Numbered from the stretch's first letter, positions 27,016 through 37,414 are shown. The stretch is DNA of 64,000 bases from Polaromonas sp. (GCA_013297865.1 JAAFIP010000005.1:248001-312000), one strand, 5' to 3'. The notes: generated by a model from the sequence alone, not told the origin. A program made the numbers and translations.

Positions 27016-27579
27016 ATGGACATTGATGCCCTTCCCAAGGTCATGGGGGACGACGGTGAATTCCACGTCACCGATGAAACTGTAGATCTGTCGGGTACGC
27101 CCATCGAAGCATGGGCTGCGCTGGGCTTTTTCTGGCTGCTGGGCATCACTGTCTTCTACCAGTTCTTCACCCGCTACGTGCTCAACGATTCGGCCGCATG
27201 GACCGAAGAAATTGCGCGCTATCTGCTGATAGGCACCGTGTTTATTGGCGCAGCCATTGGCGTGGCGAAAAACAACCATATCCAGGTGGATTTTTTCTAC
27301 CGCTATATGCCAGCGGCACTGTGTCGGGCCATGGCCTTGCTGGTAGACGTGCTGCGCATTGCTTTTTTCGGCATGGCGGTGGTGATGACCTGGCAGATGA
27401 TGCAAAAGCTGGGCAATTACAAAATGACCATCGTCGACTTGCCCATGAACATCGTCTACGGTGTCTGCATGCTGGGTTTTGCGGCGATGTTCGTGCGCTC
27501 TTTCTGGGTCATGCGGGTGCATATGAGGCGGGGCTACAGCGTGCTGGAGCGGCCTGAATCGACGATGGAAGACAAGTAG
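27016..27579 (+). CDS. dctQ: TRAP transporter small permease, DctQ family
   Basis: This 187-residue protein has four membrane spans starting near residue 35, with the DctQ motif T-E-E-I-A-R-Y-L (about 68-75). ATG 27016 was preferred over TTG 27010 because AAGGAGCC is properly spaced from it. It bridges DctP and DctM in the Na+-driven TRAP complex. Confidence 0.9.
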   Translation: MDIDALPKVMGDDGEFHVTDETVDLSGTPIEAWAALGFFWLLGITVFYQFFTRYVLNDSAAWTEEIARYLLIGTVFIGAAIGVAKNNHIQVDFFYRYMPAALCRAMALLVDVLRIAFFGMAVVMTWQMMQKLGNYKMTIVDLPMNIVYGVCMLGFAAMFVRSFWVMRVHMRRGYSVLERPESTMEDK

Positions 27580-27608
27580 ACCGACTCCACTCAACCAAGC
27601 ACTTCTTC

Positions 27609-29003
27609 ATGCTCAAAATTATCTTCCTCCTCCTGATGTCGGGTGGCATCCCGGTGGCCATCGCCATGGCGGGTTCCTCTCTGCTGTACATCCTGATTTC
27701 CGGCAACAACCCGCCCTTTGTGGTGATCCACCGGATGGTCAGCGGCATCGACAGCTTTCCGCTGCTGGCTGTGCCCTTCTTCATCCTGGCCGGCAATCTG
27801 ATGAACAACGCGGGCATTACCAACCGCATCTACAACTACGCGCTGGCCCTAGTGGGCTGGCTCAAGGGCGGTCTGGGGCATGTCAATGTGATTGGTTCAG
27901 TGATTTTTGCGGGAATGAGCGGCACGGCCATTGCCGACGCGGCAGGCTTGGGCACCATTGAAATCAAGGCCATGAAAGACCATGGCTACGACACCGAATT
28001 TGCAGTGGGCGTCACGGCAGCATCGGCCACTTTGGGGCCTATCATTCCGCCGAGTCTGCCCTTTGTGATTTACGGCATGATGGCCAATGTCAGCGTGGGC
28101 TCCCTGTTTTTGGCGGGCATTTTGCCCGGCATGATGATGGCCTTTTTGATGATGCTTACGGTGGCCTACTTTGCGCACAAGAATGGCTGGGGCGCAGACA
28201 TCAAGTTTGAATGGCCGCGCGTCATCAAGGCGCTGACGGAGACCGCCGTGGTGATTTGCTGGCCCGTGCTCTTGTGGGCCTTGATCACCAAGCTGGGTGC
28301 TCCACCCCAGATTACGGTATTCATCGGCTTGATCGCTTTGTTTGCGGCTGACAAGTTTTTCAACTTTCAGGCCGTGCTGCCCATCATGACCCCGGTACTG
28401 CTGATCGGCGGCATGACCACCGGGATTTTCACCCCGACTGAAGGGGCTATTGCCGCCTGTGTATGGGCCATGGTACTGGGCCTGGCCTGGTACAAAACAC
28501 TGAGCTGGAAGATGTTTGTCAAGGTGTGCCTGGATACCGTGGAGACCACCAGCACGGTATTGTTTATCGTTGCGGCAGCCAGCATTTTTGGCTGGATGCT
28601 GACAGCCACTGGCGTGACCACCACGATTGCCGCCTGGGTGCTTGCCTTCACCAAGGAGCCCTGGGTTTTCTTGCTGATTGCCAATTTGCTGATGCTGTTT
28701 GTCGGCTGCTTTCTGGAGCCCACCGCTGCCATCACTATTCTGGTGCCCATCCTGGTTCCCATCTGCCAGAAACTCGGTATTGACCTGGTGCACTTTGGCA
28801 TTGTGATGGTGCTCAACCTGATGATTGGCCTGCTGCACCCGCCCATGGGAATGGTATTGTTTGTGCTTGCACGGGTGGCCAAGCTGTCGGTCGAGCGCAC
28901 CACCATGGCCATTTTGCCCTGGTTGCTTCCCCTGCTGGGTAGCCTGGCCATCATCACCTACTTTCCCAAGCTGGTGCTGTGGCTTCCCAAACTTGTTTAC
29001 TAG
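27609..29003 (+). CDS. dctM: TRAP transporter large permease, DctM family
   Basis: This 464-residue membrane protein, with about twelve spans, is the ion-coupled transport subunit. The DctM hallmarks are visible: M-S-G-T-A-I-A-D (about 98-105), L-G-P-I-I-P-P-S (about 140) and a C-terminal G-L-L-H-P-P-M-G. It is 29 bp after dctQ and 9 bp before the uxaA-like gene. Confidence 0.93.
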   Translation: MLKIIFLLLMSGGIPVAIAMAGSSLLYILISGNNPPFVVIHRMVSGIDSFPLLAVPFFILAGNLMNNAGITNRIYNYALALVGWLKGGLGHVNVIGSVIFAGMSGTAIADAAGLGTIEIKAMKDHGYDTEFAVGVTAASATLGPIIPPSLPFVIYGMMANVSVGSLFLAGILPGMMMAFLMMLTVAYFAHKNGWGADIKFEWPRVIKALTETAVVICWPVLLWALITKLGAPPQITVFIGLIALFAADKFFNFQAVLPIMTPVLLIGGMTTGIFTPTEGAIAACVWAMVLGLAWYKTLSWKMFVKVCLDTVETTSTVLFIVAAASIFGWMLTATGVTTTIAAWVLAFTKEPWVFLLIANLLMLFVGCFLEPTAAITILVPILVPICQKLGIDLVHFGIVMVLNLMIGLLHPPMGMVLFVLARVAKLSVERTTMAILPWLLPLLGSLAIITYFPKLVLWLPKLVY

Positions 29004-29012
29004 ATTTTTGCC

Positions 29013-30539
29013 ATGCATCCTTTCATCCGACTTCACGCTGCCGATGATGTGCTGATTGCGCGCGCCCAGCTCGTAGGTGGCACCACAGTAGAGTCCGTCA
29101 CCGTCAAAGGCCTGATTCCAGCAGGCCACAAAATCGCTACGCGCGCTATCGCAGTGGGCGAGCCGGTTCGCCGTTACAACCAGATCATCGGTTTTGCCAG
29201 CAAACCGATTGCCCCGGGCGAGCACGTGCACACGCACAACCTGGACATGGGCTCCAACAAAGGCAACTTTGCGCGCGACTATGCATTTGGAGCAGATGTC
29301 AAACCCGCACCTGAGCGCCTGTCGGCCACCTTCATGGGCATTCAACGGCCCGACGGGCGCGTAGCCACCCGCAACTACATTGGTGTGCTGACCAGCGTGA
29401 ACTGCTCGGCCACGGCGGCGCGCGCGATAGCCGACCACTTTTCCAGACACACCAACCCGCAGGCGCTGGCCGATTTTCCGCATGTCGATGGCGTGGTGGC
29501 ACTCACCCATGGCACAGGATGCGGTATGGATACCGAGGGCATGGGCATGCAGATATTGCAGCGCACGCTCACCGGTTATGCGACCCACGCCAACTTCTGG
29601 GGCGTGTTAGTGGTGGGCCTGGGCTGCGAGGCCAACCAGATCAATGCCTGGCTCAGCCATGGCAGCCTGCGCGAGGGTGACAACCTGCGGGTGTTCAACA
29701 TTCAGGACACAGGCGGCACCACCAAAACGGTAGCCAAAGGCATAGAGCTGGTCAAAGCCATGCTGCCGCAAGCCAATACCGTACGGCGCGAACCGTGCAG
29801 CGCAGAGCACATCCGCATTGGCCTGCAGTGTGGCGGATCCGACGGCTACAGCGGCATCAGCGCCAACCCGGCCTTGGGTGCCGCGGTAGACCTGCTGGTA
29901 GCGCACGGCGGCACGGCCATTTTGTCGGAGACTCCCGAAATTTACGGGGCCGAGCACTTGCTGACCCGTCGCGCGGTGCGCCCCGAGATTGCTGAAAAAC
30001 TCATTGCCCGCATCAAATGGTGGGAGCACTACACCCAGATCAATGAGGGTGAGATGAACAACAACCCATCACCCGGCAACAAGGCGGGCGGGCTCACCAC
30101 CATCCTGGAAAAATCCCTGGGCGCAGTGGCCAAAGGCGGCACCACCAATTTGCAAGGCGTGTATGAATATGCGGAGAAAGTGGATGCGCAGGGCTTTGTC
30201 TACATGGACACCCCCGGCTACGACCCGGTAAGCGCTACTGGCCAAGTGGCGGGTGGGGCTAACATGATCTGCTTTACCACCGGGCGCGGCTCGGCCTACG
30301 GCTGCGCGCCCTCGCCGTCTCTCAAGCTGGCCACCAACTCGGCCCTGTGGCGCAAGCAAGAAGACGATATGGACATCAACTGCGGCGAGATCATTGATGG
30401 CACCAGCAGCGTGGCCGAGATGGGCCAGCGCATCTTCGAACTGGTGCTGGCTACTGCCTCGGGTGCCATGAGCAAGAGTGAAGCCCATGGTTATGGACAG
30501 AGTGAGTTTGTGCCCTGGCAAGTCGGTGCCGTGATGTGA
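29013..30539 (+). CDS. uxaA: UxaA-family altronate dehydratase
   Basis: This 508-residue dehydratase is full length for the family. An N-terminal SAF domain (about 1-90) is followed by the catalytic UxaA domain with T-R-N-Y-I-G-V, G-T-G-C-G-M, G-L-Q-C-G-G-S-D and a C-terminal C-G-E-I-I-D-G-T-S-S. Family enzymes convert D-altronate to 2-keto-3-deoxygluconate; galactarate or other aldonate dehydratases share the fold. Being next to uxuB and manD favours hexuronate metabolism. It is co-transcribed with the TRAP genes. Confidence 0.87.
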   Translation: MHPFIRLHAADDVLIARAQLVGGTTVESVTVKGLIPAGHKIATRAIAVGEPVRRYNQIIGFASKPIAPGEHVHTHNLDMGSNKGNFARDYAFGADVKPAPERLSATFMGIQRPDGRVATRNYIGVLTSVNCSATAARAIADHFSRHTNPQALADFPHVDGVVALTHGTGCGMDTEGMGMQILQRTLTGYATHANFWGVLVVGLGCEANQINAWLSHGSLREGDNLRVFNIQDTGGTTKTVAKGIELVKAMLPQANTVRREPCSAEHIRIGLQCGGSDGYSGISANPALGAAVDLLVAHGGTAILSETPEIYGAEHLLTRRAVRPEIAEKLIARIKWWEHYTQINEGEMNNNPSPGNKAGGLTTILEKSLGAVAKGGTTNLQGVYEYAEKVDAQGFVYMDTPGYDPVSATGQVAGGANMICFTTGRGSAYGCAPSPSLKLATNSALWRKQEDDMDINCGEIIDGTSSVAEMGQRIFELVLATASGAMSKSEAHGYGQSEFVPWQVGAVM

Positions 30540-30587
30540 ACGCGAGCGCTGTGCTTTTCAGGTCCCTCTCCCTAGTGAAATAAAAAT

Positions 30588-31652
30588 ATGCCCAGAACAC
30601 TTCAGGCAGAGAAATTGACAGCACAAATAGCTATTGTTTTAGTAGCATCTGGCAGTACTGAGCAAGAGGCACACCGTGTGGCCAGTAATCTTGTCATGGC
30701 CAACCTCTGCGGCCACGATTCGCACGGCGTGGGTATGCTGCCGCGCTATGTCGATGCGGTGCTAGAAGGCGGGCTCACGCCTAACGCCAGCGTCAAGGTC
30801 AACCTGGATATCGGCACCATGCTCTCGCTGGATGGCCAGCGTGGCTACGGCCAGATCGTCGGCGAACAGGCCATGCAGCTGGGTATAGCCCGCGCCAAGC
30901 AGCACGGCAGCTGCATCATGATCTTGGGCCATGCCCATCACCTGGGTCGCATCGGCCATTTCGCAGAGATGGCGGTAGCGCAAGGCCTGGTGTCGCTGCA
31001 TTTTGTCAATGTGCTGTCGCGCCCTGTCGTTGCGCCGTGGGGTGGTGGAGACGGGCGCTTTGGCACCAACCCTTGCTGCATTGGTGTGCCCCTGAAAGGC
31101 GCGGAGCATTTCATTTTGGATTTCGCAACCAGCCGCGTGGCACAAGGCAAGATGCGCGTGGCCTACAACCAGGGCATTCAGGTCGAGCCAGGCACCCTGA
31201 TTGACGAGCATGGTCACCCCACCACCGAACCGGGTGTCGTGGTGGTGCCGCAGAGCAATGGCCTGCTTGGCGCGCTGATGACCTTTGGCGAATACAAAGG
31301 CTACGGCATGGCCGTGGCCTGCGAACTGCTGGGCGGGGCCTTGAGCGGTGGTGGCACCTGGCACAAACCCGCTGACCCAACCGTACGCGCAGTACTCAAC
31401 GGCATGCTGACGATCCTGATTGACCCTGCGCGATTGGGCACCCAAGGCGTGTTCGAACAGGAGGCGCTGGAGTTTGTGCACTGGCTGCAAGCCGGGCCCG
31501 TCGCCCCCGGTTTTGAGGCCGTGCAGATTGCCGGTGAGCCCGAGCGCGCCACCCGCATCCGGCGCGAGACCGAAGGCATCAGCGTGGATGACCAGACCTG
31601 GCAGGAGATTGTGAATGCAGGCCACAAAGTTGGCGTGAGCGTGCCCCATTGA
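30588..31652 (+). CDS. Ldh-family (malate/L-lactate/diketogulonate) oxidoreductase
   Basis: This 354-residue NAD(P)-dependent enzyme belongs to the Ldh_2 family (YiaK, DpkA). The family features G-H-D-S-H-G-V-G-M-L-P-R-Y (about 44-56) and a central G-H-A-H-H-L-G-R-I-G-H are seen, with the catalytic His in the first motif. Candidate substrates are 2-oxo acids or 2,3-diketo sugar acids. It lies 48 bp after uxaA and 2 bp before the next SDR. Which step it serves in the hexuronate cluster is unclear. Confidence 0.82.
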   Translation: MPRTLQAEKLTAQIAIVLVASGSTEQEAHRVASNLVMANLCGHDSHGVGMLPRYVDAVLEGGLTPNASVKVNLDIGTMLSLDGQRGYGQIVGEQAMQLGIARAKQHGSCIMILGHAHHLGRIGHFAEMAVAQGLVSLHFVNVLSRPVVAPWGGGDGRFGTNPCCIGVPLKGAEHFILDFATSRVAQGKMRVAYNQGIQVEPGTLIDEHGHPTTEPGVVVVPQSNGLLGALMTFGEYKGYGMAVACELLGGALSGGGTWHKPADPTVRAVLNGMLTILIDPARLGTQGVFEQEALEFVHWLQAGPVAPGFEAVQIAGEPERATRIRRETEGISVDDQTWQEIVNAGHKVGVSVPH

Positions 31653-31654
31653 CC

Positions 31655-32416
31655 ATGACACCCAACCCCAAGACCCCCCTCATTCAAGACCAAGTGGCCC
31701 TGGTGACTGGTGCTAACGCAGGCATGGGCCTGGCCACCGCACACGCACTGCTGCAAGCAGGCTACCGTGTGGCCGCCACCGACCTGCACACCAACCAGGT
31801 TGCCGCTACCCTAGCCTCGTTTGGCGAGCGACTGGCCTGCTACACCATGGACGTGAGCAACCTAGCCCAGGTGCACAGCGCCTGTGATGCCATCGAAGCG
31901 CACTTTGGCCGTATCGACGTGTGTGTCAACAATGCCGGTTTTTTACAGTATGCAAACTGCGAGGAAACAACACCCGAGCTGTGGCACAAGACCTTGCGGG
32001 TGAATCTGGACGGTGTGTTTTACGTGAGCCAGCGTGTGGCTCCTGGCATGAAGGCGCGCGGGTTCGGCCGCATAGTCAACATTTCATCGTTCGGTGCCAA
32101 AACCGGCGGCTTGTCGCCCCTGCCCGCCTATGCAGCCAGCAAGGGTGGTGTCACTTCGCTCACCTTCAGTTTTGCCCGCGAGTACGCCGCCTTTGGCGTG
32201 ACCTGCAATGCCTTGGCTCCTACGTTTGTGAAAACCCAGATGTTGACCGAACAGGTCAGCCCCGAACGGCAGGAGGAGCTGCGCAAGAAGATCCCTGTCG
32301 GCCGTTTTTGTGAGCTGGATGAGTTGGCCCACTGCGTGCTGTTTCTGGCCCACCCGATGAGTGGCTTCATTACCGGGGAGGTGCTGGACCTGAACGGTGG
32401 TTTGCAGTTCGACTGA
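31655..32416 (+). CDS. SDR family oxidoreductase
   Basis: This 253-residue classical SDR has T-G-A-N-A-G-M-G (about 17-24), N-N-A-G, and catalytic Y-A-A-S-K (Tyr about 160). A Leu/Gly-rich C-terminus (E-V-L-D-L-N-G-G) matches sugar-acid and 3-oxoacyl reductases. The ATG is 2 bp after the Ldh-family stop. It could be a uronate or ketose oxidoreductase; a specific substrate cannot be assigned. Confidence 0.82.
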   Translation: MTPNPKTPLIQDQVALVTGANAGMGLATAHALLQAGYRVAATDLHTNQVAATLASFGERLACYTMDVSNLAQVHSACDAIEAHFGRIDVCVNNAGFLQYANCEETTPELWHKTLRVNLDGVFYVSQRVAPGMKARGFGRIVNISSFGAKTGGLSPLPAYAASKGGVTSLTFSFAREYAAFGVTCNALAPTFVKTQMLTEQVSPERQEELRKKIPVGRFCELDELAHCVLFLAHPMSGFITGEVLDLNGGLQFD

Positions 32417-32447
32417 CTATGCTCCTTCATACTGCGCGCTCGCCATC

Positions 32448-33863
32448 ATGCTGAACACAAGCTCTCTGGCCGCCCTCTCCGCGTCAGGCATTGCCACACC
32501 TCGCTATGCACGCAAGGGCGCCATCGGTGTGGTACATCTGGGCCTGGGAGCGTTTCACCGCGCCCACCAGGCTCTGGTGTTCGACGCCCTGTTGCAGCGC
32601 GGCGATGCGCGCTGGGGTGTGCTGGGAGTCGCCATGCGCAACACGGCATTGGCCGATGCATTGGCCAGCCAGCATGGCCTGTATGCCGTGCAGGTGGCCA
32701 GCCATGCCGGCGTGCAGTGGCAAGTCAGTGGTGCCCTCTGGCAGACCTGTGTGGCTGCACGCGAGCCAGCGCATGTGGTGCAGGCCCTCGCTGCGCCCAC
32801 CACCCGCTGGGTCACGTTAACGGTCACAGAAAAGGGCTACACCCCCGGGCTGGCGGCCTTGCTGCTGCAGGGCCTGGCTGCACGCCACGGCGCAGGCTTG
32901 GGCGGGCTCACCATCGCTTCGTGCGACAACCTCTCGCACAACGGCCACCGATTACAAGCACTGTGTGTCGAGGCCGCGCAGGCATCACACCCCGAGCTTA
33001 TGCCGTGGATTACCAGCGCCTGCCGTTTTCCCAACAGCATGGTCGACCGCATCGTGCCCGCAGCGACCGCACAGCGCCTGGCTGCAGCAAAGCTGGCACT
33101 GGGCGTGGCTGACCAGGCTGCGCTGGGCACCGAAGCGTTTTGGGAGTGGGTGATAGAGAGCCGTTTCGTCGATGCCAGCGACGGCGACGTGTTGGCCGCC
33201 GTGGGCGTTACCGTGGTGGACGATGTTGGTCCATTTGAAGAAGCCAAACTGCGCATGCTTAATGGCAGCCACTCGGCCATGGCCTGCATCGGCGCAGTGG
33301 CCGGATTGCCCGTGATCAGCGATTGCATTGCCCAACCCACTGTGCATGCGTTCATTCACGATCTCATGACGCATGAAGTCGGGCCGCAACTCAAGCGCAA
33401 AGACTGGCCTGCCTACCGAAATGCCCTGTTGGCGCGCTTTGCCAATCCGGCACTGCAACACAGTGTGCACCAGATTGCCACCGATAGCTCGCAAAAGATA
33501 CCGCAGCGCTGGGTGCCTTCTGCGCTGGACGCCATGCGTGCAGGGCGAACAGTGGAGCGACTGGCATTTGCCAGCGCCGCCTGGATGCGCTACAGCCTGG
33601 GTGAGGACGAACACGGTCAGGCTTATACGATATCCGACCCACTGGCACAGCAAACCCAGGCACTGGCACGCCAGTATGCTGGCGATGCTGCTGCGACGGT
33701 GGCAGCTCTGAGTGGCCTTGCCACCATCTGGGGCGATGCGCTGCCGCGCAACCCAACCTGGCTGGCCCAGGTAACACACCACTTGAGCGCCATTCAAACC
33801 CACGGCGTGCTGGCCGCTGCTGCACGCCTGTCATCCACCACCTCCACTTCGGCAGCACCATGA
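32448..33863 (+). CDS. uxuB: Mannitol dehydrogenase family protein, probable fructuronate reductase
   Basis: This 471-residue polyol/uronate dehydrogenase has an N-terminal NAD domain ([14 protein letters not shown]) and the long-chain catalytic pattern K-L-R-M-L-N-G-S-H (Lys, Asn and His). It is expected to reduce D-fructuronate to D-mannonate. The start at 32448 was chosen by alignment to family N-termini. The ATG of manD overlaps its stop by 4 bp (ATGA), so reductase and dehydratase are coupled. Confidence 0.87.
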   Translation: MLNTSSLAALSASGIATPRYARKGAIGVVHLGLGAFHRAHQALVFDALLQRGDARWGVLGVAMRNTALADALASQHGLYAVQVASHAGVQWQVSGALWQTCVAAREPAHVVQALAAPTTRWVTLTVTEKGYTPGLAALLLQGLAARHGAGLGGLTIASCDNLSHNGHRLQALCVEAAQASHPELMPWITSACRFPNSMVDRIVPAATAQRLAAAKLALGVADQAALGTEAFWEWVIESRFVDASDGDVLAAVGVTVVDDVGPFEEAKLRMLNGSHSAMACIGAVAGLPVISDCIAQPTVHAFIHDLMTHEVGPQLKRKDWPAYRNALLARFANPALQHSVHQIATDSSQKIPQRWVPSALDAMRAGRTVERLAFASAAWMRYSLGEDEHGQAYTISDPLAQQTQALARQYAGDAAATVAALSGLATIWGDALPRNPTWLAQVTHHLSAIQTHGVLAAAARLSSTTSTSAAP

Positions 33864-35071
33864 AAATCACCAGCGCCCGTGTCATCGTCTGTAGCCCTGG
33901 CCGCAACTTTGTCACCCTCAAAATCGAAACCGATCAGGGCCTGACAGGCATTGGCGATGCCACCCTCAATGGCCGTGAGCTGTCGGTGGCCAGCTACCTT
34001 GCCGACCATGTGATTCCCTGCCTAATCGGGCGGGATGCACACCAGATTGAAGACATCTGGCAGTACCTGTACAAAGGGGCCTACTGGCGGCGTGGCCCGG
34101 TCACCATGAGCGCTGTGGCGGCGGTGGACACTGCGCTGTGGGACATCAAGGCCAAAGCGGCCAACATGCCGCTGTACCAGCTGCTGGGCGGGCGCAGCCG
34201 CACCGCAGTGATGGTCTATGGCCATGCCAATGGCAAAGACATTGCACACACCGTGGACGAGGTGCTCCGCCACAAGGAAATGGGCTTCCAGGCGATCCGG
34301 GCGCAAAGCGGCGTGCCGGGGCTGGACAAAGTCTACGGTGTGGGCAAAGGCACGACCTTCTATGAGCCTGCCGATGCCGACTTGCCCAGCGAGCATGACT
34401 GGTCCAGCGAAAAATACCTGCGCCATACACCCCAGCTGTTCGAGGCTGTGCGCAATGCAGTGGGGCCCGACATCCATTTGCTGCACGATGTGCACCACCG
34501 CCTCACGCCTATTGAAGCCGCGCGGCTGGGCAAATCGCTGGAGCCCTTCCACATGTTCTGGATGGAAGACGCCACGCCAGCTGAAAACCAGGAAGCATTC
34601 CAACTCATTCGCCAGCACACGACCACGCCGCTGGCGGTGGGCGAGATTTTCAACAGCATCTGGGACTGCAAGGATCTGATCCAGAACCAGCTGATTGACT
34701 ATATCCGTACCACGGTGGTCCATGCGGGCGGCATCACGCATTTGCGGCGCATTGCAGACTTTGCTGCCATGTACCAGGTGCGCACAGGCTGCCATGGTGC
34801 CACCGACCTGTCCCCAGTGTGTATGGGCGCAGCGCTGCACTTTGACACCTGGGTTCCCAACTTTGGTATGCAGGAACTCATGCCGCATACTGAGGCGACC
34901 GACGCGGTGTTTCCGCACGCCTACAGTTTCAAGCAAGGCTTCATGTTCCCGGGGGAAGCTCCCGGACACGGCGTGGACATTGACGAGACGCTGGCTGCGA
35001 AATACCCCTATCAGCGCGCCTACTTGCCAGTCAACCGGCTGGTCCACGATGGGACTTTGTGGAACTGGTGA
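33860..35071 (+). CDS. manD: D-mannonate dehydratase, enolase superfamily (ManD type)
   Basis: This 403-residue protein has an N-terminal capping domain beginning M-K-I-T-S-A-R-V-I and a beta/alpha barrel. Metal-ligand segments are L-L-H-D-V-H-H-R (Asp near 210), W-M-E-D-A-T and A-V-G-E-I-F, and the catalytic loop R-A-Q-S-G-V-P-G is present. It turns D-mannonate into 2-keto-3-deoxygluconate. It is not homologous to UxuA, so this cluster uses the ManD form. It ends the plus-strand operon. Confidence 0.93.
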   Translation: MKITSARVIVCSPGRNFVTLKIETDQGLTGIGDATLNGRELSVASYLADHVIPCLIGRDAHQIEDIWQYLYKGAYWRRGPVTMSAVAAVDTALWDIKAKAANMPLYQLLGGRSRTAVMVYGHANGKDIAHTVDEVLRHKEMGFQAIRAQSGVPGLDKVYGVGKGTTFYEPADADLPSEHDWSSEKYLRHTPQLFEAVRNAVGPDIHLLHDVHHRLTPIEAARLGKSLEPFHMFWMEDATPAENQEAFQLIRQHTTTPLAVGEIFNSIWDCKDLIQNQLIDYIRTTVVHAGGITHLRRIADFAAMYQVRTGCHGATDLSPVCMGAALHFDTWVPNFGMQELMPHTEATDAVFPHAYSFKQGFMFPGEAPGHGVDIDETLAAKYPYQRAYLPVNRLVHDGTLWNW

Positions 35072-35124
35072 AAATCAGCCTGCACGCGAACTACACCAAA
35101 TAGTTTGATGCGTGCAGAGTGCGC

Positions 35125-35760
35125 TTACAGCAGCACGGCCAGGCTGGCTTCCAGATGCTCGGTAGGCATGCGCTTGAAGCCGGAGCGGGCAAAGCGCTGC
35201 AGACGGCCCATGCAAAAAGCAGTGAGGGTGGAGGCACGCGCCTGTGCGTCCGCACTGGGCGTGGCCGAGCCAGCGGTGTCAGCCGCTTCGCGCAGGGCCT
35301 GCTTGAAATGGGTCTCGAGCTTGTCAAACAGCTGGTTCATGCGCTGCTGCAGGCGCTCGTTTTCAAACACCAGGGCGTCGCCCACCATGACGCGCGCCAT
35401 GCCCGGGTTCTTTTCGCCAAACTGCAGCAGCATGGTGATGATTTTGCTGATGCGCGCGCCGGGCTGGGTCTCGCGTTCGGTGATTTGATTGACCAAGCCG
35501 AACACCGTTTGCTCCACAAACTCGATCAGGCCTTCGAACATCTGCGCCTTGCTGGCAAAGTGGCGGTACAGCGCGGCCTCTGACACCTCCAGCTTGGCAG
35601 CCAGAGCGGCCGTGGTCACACGCTCTGCGCCGGGCTGCTCCAGCATGGTGGCCAAGGCTTGCAGGATCTGTACACGGCGCTCGCCGGGTTTGGGGCGTTT
35701 GCGGGTGGCCTCACTGGCAGTAGCGTCGGTCTCGGCAGAGTTGGTGGTTACTTCAGGCAT
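35125..35760 (-). CDS. slmA: Nucleoid occlusion factor SlmA (TetR family)
   Basis: This 211-residue TetR-fold protein starts at 35760 (M-P-E-V-T-T-N). After a polar N-tail of about 25 residues comes the helix-turn-helix T-T-A-A-L-A-A-K-L-E-V-S-E-A-A-L-Y-R-H-F (about 49-68). SlmA binds DNA and blocks FtsZ rings over the chromosome. The order slmA, two-component genes, argB is common in related genomes. A generic TetR regulator is less likely given the strong SlmA-like segments. Confidence 0.88.
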   Translation of the reverse strand: MPEVTTNSAETDATASEATRKRPKPGERRVQILQALATMLEQPGAERVTTAALAAKLEVSEAALYRHFASKAQMFEGLIEFVEQTVFGLVNQITERETQPGARISKIITMLLQFGEKNPGMARVMVGDALVFENERLQQRMNQLFDKLETHFKQALREAADTAGSATPSADAQARASTLTAFCMGRLQRFARSGFKRMPTEHLEASLAVLL

Positions 35761-35815
35761 GGTATGACAAAGATTTGCAATGATTCTCTCACAGCCACGG
35801 GCCGGTTTGTGCAGG

Positions 35816-37414
35816 CTATTGCGCCCGGATACCCCGGGTAAACGCGGGTGCACCAGGCTTGGGCGTATCTGCCGAAGGTATCGCTGCGTCCCCATGGACA
35901 GACGGGGCAAACAGCACGCGCACGCGCAGGCCTTTGCGCTGGGTCGGTGTGCCGGGCACAGGCGGGACAGACTCCATGCCATCGCCCAATTCAAGCTGTG
36001 TGCCATGCAGACGGGCGATCTCATCGGCAATGGCCAAGCCCAAACCGTTGCCCTCGCCTGTGGTGCCGCGAACTCGGTAGAAGCGCTCCAGCACATGGCT
36101 GCGCTCTTCCTGCGCAATGCCGGGCCCGTCATCACACACCTCCAGCAGCGCGCCGCGTATGGTGTCCTGACAGCGCAGGGTCACACTGCCGCCGCGCGGG
36201 GTATATTTGACGGCGTTGTCACACAGATTGGTCAGCAGCTCGCGCAGCAGCCACTCATGGCCCTGCATCAGCAGCGGGCTGTCGCCCTCGGGCATGTCCA
36301 GGCCCAGATCGATCCCCTTGGCCGTGGCGACATCCAGTTGCTGCTCCAGCACGCTGGTGCACAAGGCCTTGATATCCACGCTGTGCATGGGCTGGCTCGA
36401 CGCCGCATGCTCATCGGCGCGCGACAGTGCCAGCAACTGGTTGGCCAGCTGGGAAGTGCGGCGGGTGGCGTTGCGCAGACGGTTGATCTCTGCGGGGCCC
36501 AGCGTGATGGAAGCCTGCTGGGCTTCGGTCGGAGCGACGGGTTGTTCGGTGTAGATGTCGGTACGCGGCGCATTGACCGCCTGGGCCCAGGCCTCCACCT
36601 GGGCCTGCAAACCCGCCAGTGGTGTGCGCAGCTGGTGCGCGGCGTCGGCAATAAAACGCCGCTGCGACTGCGACTGTGCATTGACCAGGGCAAACAGGCG
36701 GTTGAGAGACTCCACCAGCGGGCGCACTTCATCGGGCGAACTGCTGGTGTCCAGTGCGCTCAGATCGCGCACCGAGCGGTGTTCCACGGCGTCCTTGATG
36801 TCCAGCAAGGGCTGCAAGGCGCGCTGCACAGCCCAATTCACCGCTAGGCCAGCAGCGATGATAAGCAGCAGGTTGGGCAGCAGCACCTTGAGCAGGAGTG
36901 CGCGCAGCCAGTTCTGCCGTGGGTCGGAGCCGTCTGCCAGTATCACCACCAGCTCGCCTGCCGCCGTCTGCGCGCGCTGGGCCACGATGCGGTAGGTCAC
37001 GCCCGCTACCAGCTCGCTGTGAAATTCGGGCTCGTTGGTGGACGGGGTGGGCGTGGCCAGCCAGGCCTCGCCGATCAGCACGCGCCCGTCGATGGTGCTC
37101 ACGCCCCAGCTGGCCAGTTCGTTGCGCTCCTTGATGAAGTCTTCAATGGCCGGGGCCAAAAGCACGACGGGCGCCTCCAGAGGCTGCTGCCCCTGTTCCA
37201 CCACCGAACCCGCCATCAAAGGCACCAGGCGCTGCAACTGCTGGTCTTGCTGCAGCGCTGCGCTGCCTGCGGCGCGGTAGTCAAACCAGGCGCTCACGCA
37301 GGCCAGCAAGGCCAGCGGCAGCAGCAGCAACACCAAAAGCCGCTGACGCAGCCCGGCCATCACACCTTGGGTGGCAGGCCGGCCCGGTGGCGGGGTATGG
37401 GCAGACCCAGCCAT
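35816..37414 (-). CDS. Sensor histidine kinase
   Basis: This 532-residue kinase (start chosen at 37414; 37438 is possible) has a Pro-rich N-tail, a first membrane span (about 22-42), a periplasmic 2CSK-type sensor region, and a second span (about 175-200). A HAMP linker follows, then the phospho-acceptor His260 in A-A-H-Q-L-R-T-P-L and an ATPase domain with N-A-V-K-Y and G-L-G-L-A-I. It resembles TctE/QseC kinases. It starts downstream of and overlaps or abuts the response regulator gene, so they are a cognate pair; the signal is unknown. Confidence 0.9.
   Translation of the reverse strand: MAGSAHTPPPGRPATQGVMAGLRQRLLVLLLLPLALLACVSAWFDYRAAGSAALQQDQQLQRLVPLMAGSVVEQGQQPLEAPVVLLAPAIEDFIKERNELASWGVSTIDGRVLIGEAWLATPTPSTNEPEFHSELVAGVTYRIVAQRAQTAAGELVVILADGSDPRQNWLRALLLKVLLPNLLLIIAAGLAVNWAVQRALQPLLDIKDAVEHRSVRDLSALDTSSSPDEVRPLVESLNRLFALVNAQSQSQRRFIADAAHQLRTPLAGLQAQVEAWAQAVNAPRTDIYTEQPVAPTEAQQASITLGPAEINRLRNATRRTSQLANQLLALSRADEHAASSQPMHSVDIKALCTSVLEQQLDVATAKGIDLGLDMPEGDSPLLMQGHEWLLRELLTNLCDNAVKYTPRGGSVTLRCQDTIRGALLEVCDDGPGIAQEERSHVLERFYRVRGTTGEGNGLGLAIADEIARLHGTQLELGDGMESVPPVPGTPTQRKGLRVRVLFAPSVHGDAAIPSADTPKPGAPAFTRGIRAQ

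Noticed and set aside
27897-29588. A 563-codon minus-strand frame opposite dctM and uxaA
   Set aside because: It is His/Gln/Gly-rich, with no family features, and is antisense to well-supported genes.
30620-30650. A stretch of the Ldh-family gene resembling the right half of the short repeat (AGCTATTGTTTTAGTAGC)
   Set aside because: The diagnostic TCGCGGGAGC core is absent and the encoded residues suit the family N-terminus, so similarity is probably chance.
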